Positions 53,610 to 62,445 of a stretch of DNA of 64,000 nt are shown here, in pieces. Source of the DNA: Chloroflexota bacterium (lineage in GTDB: Bacteria > Chloroflexota > Dehalococcoidia > UBA2979). The stretch lies in NCBI GenBank assembly GCA_003228125.1, contig QGNP01000002.1:1-64000 (forward strand). Direction: 5' to 3'. The notes under the pieces are model-generated. The model did no database searches. It was not told the DNA's origin and saw nothing but the letters and a program-made list of their open reading frames with translations. Position 1 is the first letter of the stretch; each line of letters begins with the position of its first letter. Both the position numbers and the translations under genes were made by a program.

Positions 53610-54020
53610 TTAATTTATCAATTCTACTATTACTTTCTGATCATTTCCAGAGCTTTTTATTTTAACAAATAATGTTTTTAAAGGAACTTTATTACCCATT
53701 AAATTATTTCCATTGATATCCCAAGCATTTTGACAGTTATCAAAAAAAATGTTATCTAAAGAAAATGGCTTAAATTTTATATCTTCAACAGGCCTTTGAG
53801 CAAAAAAAGATACATTGCATTCATTATTAAATGAAGAAGATAAAGCTCTTAAATTTCCATTTTTCATACCTATTAAATAAAAATTTTCATTTTCAAAAAA
53901 AACTACTTGCCCAATTGAAAAAGAGTGCAATTCGCCTACATAAAAATCTCGAATCTGAAGTTTAGGCGGATTTAAATATCCATATACAACTGCAAATAGT
54001 CCAAAAAATGTGACTAACAA
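53610..54020 (-). CDS. Membrane-anchored Rieske-fold-like protein lacking canonical cluster ligands
   Basis: One N-terminal hydrophobic segment; 'GNLRALSSSFNNECNVSFF...NIFFDNCQNAWDINGNNLMG' aligns with Rieske 'AL..CTHxGCPV...FxCPCHGSxFDxxG'. No ATG: TTG at 54020, or possibly ATT further upstream with AAGGA nearby. Confidence 0.5.
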   Translation of the reverse strand: MLVTFFGLFAVVYGYLNPPKLQIRDFYVGELHSFSIGQVVFFENENFYLIGMKNGNLRALSSSFNNECNVSFFAQRPVEDIKFKPFSLDNIFFDNCQNAWDINGNNLMGNKVPLKTLFVKIKSSGNDQKVIVELIN

Positions 54021-54083
54021 TATACCTAATAATTGAGAGGTGGATTTAATTTTTTTAATAATGAATCATCCTTAATTTAAACA

Positions 54084-54737
54084 CTATCTATGAAGTTGCA
54101 TGTACATATTTTTTAAAGTTCTTAAATTGTTTACATCAAAATTTAATAACATACTGCACCATTCATCTACTTCATTCAAAATATTATCTTTTTCAATCAA
54201 TTTAGCAATAAGACCAAAATCATTTAAGCGTAATGCTGATAATGATTCGCCCAAAAAAGCAATCTTGTATGCATCGCTACTTGGCATTTTTTTTATAATT
54301 AGTTGAGTCCCCCCTGCAGCAGGCATATAACCAATTTTTGGTTCTGGTAAAGCAAATTGACTTCTTAGTGTAGAAAAAATCCAATCAGATGCTAGAGCAA
54401 TTTCTGCTCCAGCTCCATAAGCAATGCCATCGACGACTGAAAGAACTGGAACATCAATATAATTCAAAGCTTTCCATACATCTCGTTCAATCCTAGCTTT
54501 TTTACTAGCAATAATTGAACCTGAAGTACCAAAATCATTAATATCTGCTCCAGAAGAAAAACAATTATCTACTGATGAAATAAAGACTAAGCCATTAATT
54601 TCTTTGTCTAAATTAATTAATTCTAAGGCTTCCCATAATACATCCCTCATATATAAATTTATAGCATTTTTTTTATTAGGACGATTAAATGTTACAATTA
54701 AAGAATTATATCTTTTTGATAAAGTAATTTCAGGCAT
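54084..54737 (-). CDS. Enoyl-CoA hydratase/isomerase family protein
   Basis: NRPNKKNAINLYMRD...SSVDNCFSSGADINDFG...VDGIAYGAGAEIALASDWIFS. Confidence 0.88.
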   Translation of the reverse strand: MPEITLSKRYNSLIVTFNRPNKKNAINLYMRDVLWEALELINLDKEINGLVFISSVDNCFSSGADINDFGTSGSIIASKKARIERDVWKALNYIDVPVLSVVDGIAYGAGAEIALASDWIFSTLRSQFALPEPKIGYMPAAGGTQLIIKKMPSSDAYKIAFLGESLSALRLNDFGLIAKLIEKDNILNEVDEWCSMLLNFDVNNLRTLKNMYMQLHR

Positions 54738-54741
54738 TTTT

Positions 54742-55503
54742 TTATTTACCTTTAAATTTTGGAGATTTTTTATTAACAAATGAACTAATTCCTTCTACAA
54801 AATCATCTGTATCCTGAAGAATAAGCGTCCGATCATGTTCGGCCTTTAGCCCTGAAACCAAATTTAAACCAATCCCATTCTTTGAAGATTCTTTAATTAA
54901 ACGTAATGCAAGTGGAGCATTGGATATAATTTTTTTTACAAACAGAATAGTTTTTTTGTAAACTTCATCAGGCTCAAAAACTTCTGATACTAATCCAAAT
55001 TTATATGCATCTTGGGCATTAATTTTTATTGAAAATAACAAAATTTGTAAAGCTGCAGTTTGGTTAATGCACATAGGTAATCTTTCAATTGCCCCACCAA
55101 TTGGAATTTTTCCTTCAGATGATTCCGGCAAACATGCCAGTAGATCAGAACTTCCAATCCTAATGTCACATGCCAGGGCAATTTCAAAGCCAGAAGAAAA
55201 ACTTTTGCCCTTCATAATAAATATAGTAGGAATTTTTATTGCCATAATTGAATCAAAGGATACATCAGGAGTAAAAGATGGCTGTTCATAATGATTTAAA
55301 ATATTTTCATCCCAACCAATTCCACTATTTTGTAAAGCACTTAAAAAAATAACCGCTGAACAGCGGTTATTTTTTTTAATTTCATTGCAAACATCATTTA
55401 ATTCAATAAGAAATAACTTCGAGAATTTATCATCATGAAGCTTATATCTTACTACAGCATATTTGTCATAATAAATTAGATTTATAAATTTTTTTTCAGT
55501 CAT
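54742..55503 (-). CDS. Enoyl-CoA hydratase/isomerase family protein
   Basis: AVIFLSALQNSGIGWDENIL...IPTIFIMKGKSFSSGFEIALACDIRIGSSDLLACLPESSEGKIPIGGAIERLP. Confidence 0.82.
   Translation of the reverse strand: MTEKKFINLIYYDKYAVVRYKLHDDKFSKLFLIELNDVCNEIKKNNRCSAVIFLSALQNSGIGWDENILNHYEQPSFTPDVSFDSIMAIKIPTIFIMKGKSFSSGFEIALACDIRIGSSDLLACLPESSEGKIPIGGAIERLPMCINQTAALQILLFSIKINAQDAYKFGLVSEVFEPDEVYKKTILFVKKIISNAPLALRLIKESSKNGIGLNLVSGLKAEHDRTLILQDTDDFVEGISSFVNKKSPKFKGK
55343..55376. repeat. Terminator-like inverted repeat (16+2+16) inside a coding region
   Basis: AAAAAAATAACCGCTG-AA-CAGCGGTTATTTTTTT, checked base by base. Confidence 0.96.
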
Positions 55504-55618
55504 GTAAAAGCACTCACTTTATACTTTCATATTTTAATGATACATTCTATTTGAATATATTTTACAAAATTGTAAATATAAAGTATCAAAATAATTTCTT
55601 AATTAATTTAAGGCAATC

Positions 55619-56389
55619 ATGGAAATAGCAATTAATGGATGTTCAGCAATAATTTCTGGTGGAACAAAAGGTATCGGCCTTGCAATAGCAAAATCTCTTC
55701 TTGATGAAGGAGTAAATGTGACTGTCTTTAGCCGCAATATTAAAAACTTACAAATAGCTAAAAAATTAACAACAAGTGTCTCTACAAATGCACATGCGCA
55801 TTTTATTCAAGCAGATATCACAAAAAATACTGACAGAAAAAAAATTATATCTCAACATTTAAAAAAATTTTCATCTTTAGATTTTTTAATTAATAATGCT
55901 GGGCAATCTATTAAAAATGGTAGTTCAGAATCAAAATGGACCCAATCATTCAATGTCAATGTTACTGCACATGCATTATTGACTGAATTAGCTCTGCCAA
56001 GTTTAGAAAAATCAAAAAATGGAGCAAGTGTAGTTAATATTGCATCTATTTATGGGAGAGAATCAGGTGGCAATGCTCATTACAATGCTTCAAAAGCAGC
56101 TATGATTTCTTTTTCAAAAACAACATCTAATTTATTAATAGCTAAAGGAATTAGAGTGAACAGTGTCGCGCCTGGATCAATATTGTTTCCAAATGGTTCA
56201 TGGGACAAACGAGTAAAATCCGAACCAAAAAAAATGAAAGATTTTGTTAAACAAAATATTCCTGCAGGAAGATTTGGTACAGTTGAAGAAATTGCTAATG
56301 TAGTAACTTTTCTTTTGTCTCCAAAATCATCTTGGATTGTTGGAGCTACAATAAATGTAGATGGAGGGCAATCAAAATCAAATATTTGA
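55619..56389 (+). CDS. SDR-family NAD(P)-dependent oxidoreductase
   Basis: AIISGGTKGIGLAIAKSLLDEG...DFLINNAGQSIKNG...YNASKAAMISFSKT...WIVGATINVDGGQS. Confidence 0.94.
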   Translation: MEIAINGCSAIISGGTKGIGLAIAKSLLDEGVNVTVFSRNIKNLQIAKKLTTSVSTNAHAHFIQADITKNTDRKKIISQHLKKFSSLDFLINNAGQSIKNGSSESKWTQSFNVNVTAHALLTELALPSLEKSKNGASVVNIASIYGRESGGNAHYNASKAAMISFSKTTSNLLIAKGIRVNSVAPGSILFPNGSWDKRVKSEPKKMKDFVKQNIPAGRFGTVEEIANVVTFLLSPKSSWIVGATINVDGGQSKSNI

Positions 56390-56418
56390 TTTTGATTGCC
56401 CTCCATCTACATTTATTG
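56349..56418. repeat. 70-bp perfect palindrome (35+35, no spacer) at the 3' end of the SDR gene
   Basis: CAATAAATGTAGATGGAGGGCAATCAAAATCAAAT|ATTTGATTTTGATTGCCCTCCATCTACATTTATTG, checked base by base. Confidence 0.99.
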
Positions 56419-56446
56419 ATATTATGCATTTATTAAGAGGTTACAA

Positions 56447-56884
56447 ATGAAATTTAGAAAAAATGATATTTTAGGAATCTTACTAGCTGCTTTTGCAGGT
56501 CCTGGTTTATTTCTAATCATAATTTCTGCATACGACCTATGGGATCACAGGCACACGCCATTACTTGGTTTTCTTGCAACTAATTTGGCTATTGGCGGAG
56601 CACTTATTGGTGCATTTAGTAGATATATAAAAAACATATACAGATTTATCTCATTAATTTTTATACTTTTACTATGCGTATTTATAGTTAAAATACTACA
56701 GTGGAGTGGCAATGAAGAATCCAATTTAAAATTACTTTTCATATGGATTGGATTAATTGATTTCTTAATATTAAATGTTATTGTTGGATGGGAATTTTTA
56801 AGTAATGGATTCGTGCCAGCCATGGATAGAAAAAATGAAAAAATACCTTCCCCAGACATTGCTACTGAAATTAATGAAGGTTAA
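56447..56884 (+). CDS. Integral membrane protein of unknown function
   Basis: 145 aa, about four hydrophobic segments. Confidence 0.6.
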   Translation: MKFRKNDILGILLAAFAGPGLFLIIISAYDLWDHRHTPLLGFLATNLAIGGALIGAFSRYIKNIYRFISLIFILLLCVFIVKILQWSGNEESNLKLLFIWIGLIDFLILNVIVGWEFLSNGFVPAMDRKNEKIPSPDIATEINEG

Positions 56885-56895
56885 AAAATATTAAT

Positions 56896-57843
56896 ATGTC
56901 AGAAGATTTAAACTACAATCGAATCTTTGCAAATCTTTTAACAGACTGGCTTAGTCTAAAATTTTTCAAAACTTATAAAGTAACTAAAGAGTTATCTGAG
57001 TCTAATAATTTTATTATTTCGCAAAGAAATAAACAATTTACACTATCAGTTTATCAGCTTTGGGACAGCAAGGATAATGACATAAATGAATTAGAAAAAA
57101 ATATTAATCAAAGCTCAGATACAGAACATAATGAAAATCATATAGTTTGGATGCCTAAGAAAACTGAATTATTTTTAAATCAAAATAATGAAACAATCAT
57201 TAAGAAGGTACGTCAAGGAGTTAAGGGTCTTGAATTTGGAGATTATAGAGAGATTAGAATTCCAATAGATATCACCCTTTCACAAACTGAAGAAGATGGA
57301 TCGTATGTCGCTATCAATGGTGGATTAAGTAAAATATGGACTAAGATTTCTAGTGGGGTTAAAGGTATTTATCAATTAGATGGAAGCAATTATGGTAGAC
57401 TACCTTCAGAAAAGGCTGAAGAAAAAATAATAATTGAAAAAATTCAAGAAGCATCAAAGCTATTAAATGTTGGCGAAGCTTCATTTCTAACTGTTGATGA
57501 ATATTGGCCAATCAATACAATTCAATCAACCAATAATAATGATAATAAAATAATACTAGCAACTGCTAATAAAGATTTTGATGCCACTAACGGACCGTTA
57601 ATCAGAAAAAAAATCAGAAAGATCTTTAAAGAATTTTCTGAAAAAAATATATCCAGTAATAATAACGATTTAAAAATAGTTTTCTTAGTAAATTCAAGCA
57701 CGCACGAAGATGAAGTTATTTCATCATCGCTAAGAGGGATTAATCCTGATTTTTATAAAGATATAGATTTAATACTTAGCATTAATTCTGGAACAATATC
57801 AATTTTAAATAAAAAAGACACCTTTAATTTAAATAATGACTAA
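56896..57843 (+). CDS. Hypothetical protein
   Basis: 315 aa ORF in consistent gene context; no recognised motif. Confidence 0.65.
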   Translation: MSEDLNYNRIFANLLTDWLSLKFFKTYKVTKELSESNNFIISQRNKQFTLSVYQLWDSKDNDINELEKNINQSSDTEHNENHIVWMPKKTELFLNQNNETIIKKVRQGVKGLEFGDYREIRIPIDITLSQTEEDGSYVAINGGLSKIWTKISSGVKGIYQLDGSNYGRLPSEKAEEKIIIEKIQEASKLLNVGEASFLTVDEYWPINTIQSTNNNDNKIILATANKDFDATNGPLIRKKIRKIFKEFSEKNISSNNNDLKIVFLVNSSTHEDEVISSSLRGINPDFYKDIDLILSINSGTISILNKKDTFNLNND

Positions 57844-57869
57844 ACATAATTTAAATAATAACTAAACAA
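57826..57869. repeat. 22-bp tandem duplication supplying the stop codons of both convergent genes
   Basis: AATTTAAATAATGACTAAACAT / AATTTAAATAATAACTAAACAA. Confidence 0.93.
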
Positions 57870-58173
57870 ATATTAATATCTCTAGTCCAGGCACTTGTTC
57901 AGAGATACTGTCAGAATCCATTTGAATATTTTTTTGGCTTTCAATATCAATATCTAATACAATTCCATTATATCCCATAGCCCATGATTCATTAATAATT
58001 GAATTTGCTAAAAAAACATCTTTTTCATTTTTTTGATCAATTGCAATATTAATTTTACACCCATTGTCAATTAAAATTGTAGAAATAATTCTCATCAAAT
58101 CATTAGGTTTTCCTACAATCAAACAATTTTTATCTTTTAAACTATTAACATTAAGATTATTTTGATTGTTCAT
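57862..58173 (-). CDS. Hypothetical protein; possible N-terminal-only SDR remnant
   Basis: 'LKDKNCLIVGKPNDLMRIISTILIDNGCKINIAI...VPGLEILIFV*' resembles an SDR N-terminus ending just before the NNAG motif. Confidence 0.45.
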   Translation of the reverse strand: MNNQNNLNVNSLKDKNCLIVGKPNDLMRIISTILIDNGCKINIAIDQKNEKDVFLANSIINESWAMGYNGIVLDIDIESQKNIQMDSDSISEQVPGLEILIFV

Positions 58174-58182
58174 ATTTCCTCA

Positions 58183-59019
58183 CTAAATAAAAAAAATTAA
58201 TAATACGCTGAGTAATAATCGATATACAACAAAAATAAAAAAACTATGATTTTTAACATATTTAAATATCAACCTAAGCGCAATTAAAGAAGTTAAAAAT
58301 GATAAAGTAAAACTAGTTAAAGATAGTAGATAACTATCAATAATAATTAATTGATAGTTAAAAACAAGTTCGTGTATTGTTGCCCCAATAATTACTGGAC
58401 ATGACATTAAAAAAGCAATCTTTATAGAAAGCAATCTATCAATTTTTAAGATAAGCGCAGTACTAAAAATCATTCCAGAACGAGATAATCCAGGTATAAA
58501 TGCTAAAGCTTGAGTAATGCCTAAAATAATATATTCTTTAAAACCTACATTTTCAATAGTGTGTAAATTCATTTTCTTATTATATCTTTCTGCTAAAAAT
58601 AGGTATATCGCCCCAATAAATAAAGAAAGAGCGACAACAGTAATATTTCTAACATACCCAACAAAAAAATCATAGAAGAAAAAACCAATAATAACTGCTG
58701 GAATTGTAGCAACAGCAATTTTAATTAATAACATTCCATCATTACTCCACAATTTAAATTTAAATTTAAATTTAATAAAGTCATCTAAAGAATCACTAAG
58801 CATGTCTTTCCAATCTTTATAAAAATAAATGATGACTGCAACAGCAGATCCTAAATGTAAAAGCACATGAAATGACAAAGAATCCAGTGCTATTTGATAA
58901 TTTTCTTGCAATATTAATGAATATATTATGAGGTGACCTGATGAGGAAACAGGAAAAAACTCAGTAATGGACTGAGTAATTATTAATGATAATAAACTTA
59001 TTATTTCAAGAAAATCCAT
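58183..59019 (-). CDS. uppP: Undecaprenyl-diphosphatase
   Basis: SITEFFPVSSSGHLII...ITQALAFIPGLSRSGMIFSTALIL. Confidence 0.95.
   Translation of the reverse strand: MDFLEIISLLSLIITQSITEFFPVSSSGHLIIYSLILQENYQIALDSLSFHVLLHLGSAVAVIIYFYKDWKDMLSDSLDDFIKFKFKFKLWSNDGMLLIKIAVATIPAVIIGFFFYDFFVGYVRNITVVALSLFIGAIYLFLAERYNKKMNLHTIENVGFKEYIILGITQALAFIPGLSRSGMIFSTALILKIDRLLSIKIAFLMSCPVIIGATIHELVFNYQLIIIDSYLLSLTSFTLSFLTSLIALRLIFKYVKNHSFFIFVVYRLLLSVLLIFFI
58751..58776. repeat. In-frame hexanucleotide repeat (AATTTA)n inside uppP
   Basis: aatttaaatttaaatttaaatttaat, encodes KFKFKFK. Confidence 0.9.
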
Positions 59020-59078
59020 TTTTAACTACCATCATAGATTAGACTATCAATTAAAATTACACTATAAAAATTCTTTTG

Positions 59079-59117
59079 TTTCAATTTTATATCTATAAAA
59101 TGAATATAAAATTGAAA
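59079..59117. repeat. Inverted repeat (14+11+14) in a divergent intergenic region
   Basis: TTTCAATTTTATAT-ctataaaatga-ATATAAAATTGAAA. Confidence 0.93.
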
Positions 59118-59199
59118 AGAAGATAAATAGTAATGATATGTATATAAAATATTCAAGAAATTTCTACGCTAGTAAAATCAATTATGAACAAGGAAGAAA

Positions 59200-59616
59200 A
59201 TGGCTAAGCTAATAAAAGATATATGGGGAATGAAAAATAATCTAGAATTGAGATTAAATAGCGATCAATTATTAAAAACAAAAGAAATTACTTGGAAAAT
59301 TTCAATTCAGCCCTTATATGATGCTGAAAATCATTTTCCAACAAATGCTGCTCCTCCAACTATTTACTGTACTGGTAAAGCATTAATAAATTTACAAAAA
59401 GAACAAACTGATAACGATTTTTTTCTAAAATTAATCGAACTGCCAGATTGGTATAAAGATATTACAATACATCCAATGATTATCAGCGGAGATATTTTTT
59501 TACTTTTTGCAAATAATAAAATAGAAAAAATTATAATAAAACAAAAAATTATACTTTTTAGAGTAAAGTCAATTGAGGAAAGAAAAAGTATTATTACTAC
59601 TTATAAATTAAATTAA
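59200..59616 (+). CDS. Hypothetical protein
   Basis: 138 aa ORF, no recognised motif. Confidence 0.5.
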   Translation: MAKLIKDIWGMKNNLELRLNSDQLLKTKEITWKISIQPLYDAENHFPTNAAPPTIYCTGKALINLQKEQTDNDFFLKLIELPDWYKDITIHPMIISGDIFLLFANNKIEKIIIKQKIILFRVKSIEERKSIITTYKLN

Positions 59617-60468
59617 CTATTTATTTTGATCTATAAATTCCAATTGAAAAGAACCATTCTTTTCTGATAATTTTGCAAGAGTTAAAACTGGCCAATGTAC
59701 TCCTGTTACAATACTATTTTTTTCAACTGCAATTGCAGCAATTTTTTTTCTTGCAGCAAATGCCTGAGGCCTATCCCAATCAAAAATTGGATGCCAATTT
59801 TGATGTACTAAATGCTGAGGATGATGAGCTGCGTCACCAACTATCATAAGTGATTCATTTCCAGAATCAATTAATTGAACACAGTGACCAGGTGTATGGC
59901 CTGGTGCATAAATCATAGTTAAATATTCATTAACTTTATAATCACCAACAAAAGTTTGAACTTGATTATTATCAATCAAAGGCTTGAATTTTGCTTGCAC
60001 TTTTTCTTTTAATGGGTGATCGTTGCCTGCATAATTTATCCACCAATCAAATTCTGATTCTGAAACAAAATGAGTAGCATTTGGAAAAGTTATTTCATCA
60101 TCTTTATTTAGATTCCAACCAACATGGTCATAATGCAAATGTGAATGAACTACAAAATCAATATCGTTTGGCTCAACTCCTTTTTCTGATAATCTTAATA
60201 ATAATTCTGCACATGATTCGGTATCTGGTTCAGGATCTCTATGTCCATAGGCAGTATCAACCAACCATTTACTTGTTGGAGATTCAACTAAAAATGAACT
60301 AAAATTAAATGGTATTAAGTCAGAAATATTTTCTAAACCTAATGCCTTAGTTCTCTCTAATTCATCAACTCCATCAAATAGAATCTTTGGATCTCTAAAA
60401 GTTGCCCCGTCAGATAGTTGAGAAATCTGTAGGTCACCAATTTGAAAAGTACCTGTCACTTTAGCCAT
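59617..60468 (-). CDS. MBL-fold metallo-hydrolase (lactonase-like)
   Basis: DFVVHSHLHYDHVGWNL...YAPGHTPGHCVQLID...IVGDAAHHPQ. Confidence 0.93.
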   Translation of the reverse strand: MAKVTGTFQIGDLQISQLSDGATFRDPKILFDGVDELERTKALGLENISDLIPFNFSSFLVESPTSKWLVDTAYGHRDPEPDTESCAELLLRLSEKGVEPNDIDFVVHSHLHYDHVGWNLNKDDEITFPNATHFVSESEFDWWINYAGNDHPLKEKVQAKFKPLIDNNQVQTFVGDYKVNEYLTMIYAPGHTPGHCVQLIDSGNESLMIVGDAAHHPQHLVHQNWHPIFDWDRPQAFAARKKIAAIAVEKNSIVTGVHWPVLTLAKLSEKNGSFQLEFIDQNK

Positions 60469-60605
60469 ATTCTTCTCGCAATTCTCTATTTTAAGATAAA
60501 AAAATTAATACAGTGCTTTTATTGCCTTTACTATATATGATTAAATTATATGGTTAAATTTATTTAATCAACTTAAGAATATTTTTTTTAGAGAAAAGAA
60601 TAAAT

Positions 60606-61523
60606 ATGAATAGTCCTATTGCTTATTTAAACAATGAATTTATGGAGCTTAAAGATGCCAAAATTAATATTGTCACCCACGCTTTTAATTATGGTACAGG
60701 AGTTTTTGAAGGTATAAGAGGTAATTGGAATGATCAGTCAGAGCAGCTTTACATTTTTAAATTAGAAGAACATGTAGAAAGAATTTTTAATAGTGCAAAA
60801 ATAATGAGGCTAGATCCACAAATTACTAAAGATCAAATGTGTCAAATACTCATAGAATTGGTAAAGAAAAATAATTATAGAGAAGATATTTATATTCGAC
60901 CAATTATTTATAAATCATCAGAGATTGTAGGTCTCAGAATGCATGATCTTGATGATGATTTTTTAGCATATATAGTCCCTTTTGGTAATTACTTAGATCC
61001 AAATGCTGGCATACATTGTGGAGTTTCATCAATTAGAAGAATTGATGATTCAATGGTTCCAGTCAGAGCAAAAGTTACTGGCATCTATGTTAATAATTCT
61101 ATGGCAAAAACTGAAGCAGTTCTTAATGGTTACGATGAAGCAATCATGTTAAACATGGATGGTCATATTTCAGAAGGTACAGGTGAAAATATTGTTATTA
61201 TTAAAAATAATACCATTATTAGCCCTACAGCTGCTGACAATATATTAGAAGGACTGACATTAGAAGCAGTGCTAGAAATTGTTAAAAATCATTTACAAAT
61301 CAATATTGAAAGAAGATCAATAGATAGATCTGAGCTTTATATTGCTGATGAAGTCTTCATGACAGGAACTGCAGCGCATGTTACTCCCGTTGTTAGTATA
61401 GATAAAATAAATATTGGTAATGGAAAACCTGGTCTTTTATCAAAAAAAATACAAGAAATATATTTTTCAATCATTAGAGGGGAGAATGATCAATATTCTA
61501 AATGGTTAAAAAAAATATATTAG
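60606..61523 (+). CDS. ilvE: Branched-chain amino acid aminotransferase
   Basis: HAFNYGTGVFEGIRG...YIRPIIYKSSEIVGLRM...GHISEGTGENIVIIKNN...ADEVFMTGTAAHVTPV. Confidence 0.95.
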   Translation: MNSPIAYLNNEFMELKDAKINIVTHAFNYGTGVFEGIRGNWNDQSEQLYIFKLEEHVERIFNSAKIMRLDPQITKDQMCQILIELVKKNNYREDIYIRPIIYKSSEIVGLRMHDLDDDFLAYIVPFGNYLDPNAGIHCGVSSIRRIDDSMVPVRAKVTGIYVNNSMAKTEAVLNGYDEAIMLNMDGHISEGTGENIVIIKNNTIISPTAADNILEGLTLEAVLEIVKNHLQINIERRSIDRSELYIADEVFMTGTAAHVTPVVSIDKINIGNGKPGLLSKKIQEIYFSIIRGENDQYSKWLKKIY

Positions 61524-61548
61524 TTAAATTCCTCTGATAGGTAAAAAA

Positions 61549-62427
61549 TTGAAATCTATTAAGCCTAACAAAGCATTCCTTCCTAATATTGGCATCTTAC
61601 TCACAATTATAGCTTTTAGCTTGTCATTACTTTTATCAATTAATATTAATAACTTAATTGTTATTTCAAATTTTTTTTCTATATTTTTTTTTATACTGGG
61701 ATTATATTTTACATACATTCACTATTCATTTTTCAATACAACGTATCAAATACAGCACAATAAAATACTGATAATATTTGGCATTCATCAATATGTAATT
61801 CCATTGAACAATATCCGATCTATAATTTTAATACCTAATATACAGGATATTAAAAAACAAAATGGGATAAGTTGGTTTGGTTCTTTCTATGGTAATGCTC
61901 ATTATCTCAATGAGCAAATTTTACTTTTTTTTTCCAATAATAAAAAAAATGAATTAGTATTAATTAAAGCAGCAAAAAATAATTATTTAATATCTTGCCC
62001 ATCGTATGAAGAATTTAGAAAATTAATCGCTACTCAAAGGATATTGGGTGGCTCACAGAAAAATAGAGAAAGCAAAAAAAAGAGAGTTCATTTTTTGTAT
62101 AAAATATATGATAATGAATTTTTTTATTTAATTGTCTTAAATTACTTTTTGATGAGCAATGCAGTATTACTAAATAACGAGACAATAAATGACGCTCCAG
62201 AATCATTGCTGCTCAAATTTCCATTTAAGCACTTTCAAGATATCCCAGAATATATAACTATAAATACATTAAATCAAATCAATCAATATATTTTAATAGT
62301 TTTTTTTCTTAACTTAATGCTGTCACTGGCATTCAAATACTATTTACAAAAAGGGCATAAAAGCATACAACTAATTTCAATACTTATTAATTCCATTGCT
62401 ATATTTGCTATGGTCTATGCAGTGTAA
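61549..62427 (+). CDS. Membrane protein with bacterial PH-like domain
   Basis: Hydrophobic segments flanking 'TTYQIQHNKILIIFGIHQYVIPLNNIRSIILIP...ISCPSYEEFRKLI'. Confidence 0.55.
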   Translation: MKSIKPNKAFLPNIGILLTIIAFSLSLLLSININNLIVISNFFSIFFFILGLYFTYIHYSFFNTTYQIQHNKILIIFGIHQYVIPLNNIRSIILIPNIQDIKKQNGISWFGSFYGNAHYLNEQILLFFSNNKKNELVLIKAAKNNYLISCPSYEEFRKLIATQRILGGSQKNRESKKKRVHFLYKIYDNEFFYLIVLNYFLMSNAVLLNNETINDAPESLLLKFPFKHFQDIPEYITINTLNQINQYILIVFFLNLMLSLAFKYYLQKGHKSIQLISILINSIAIFAMVYAV

Positions 62428-62445
62428 TTTTGAATATTAAAAACT

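Noticed and set aside
56080-56406. 108-aa minus-strand ORF over the SDR gene end
   Set aside because: Shadow ORF antisense to a well-supported SDR gene; its start lies in the palindromic copy.
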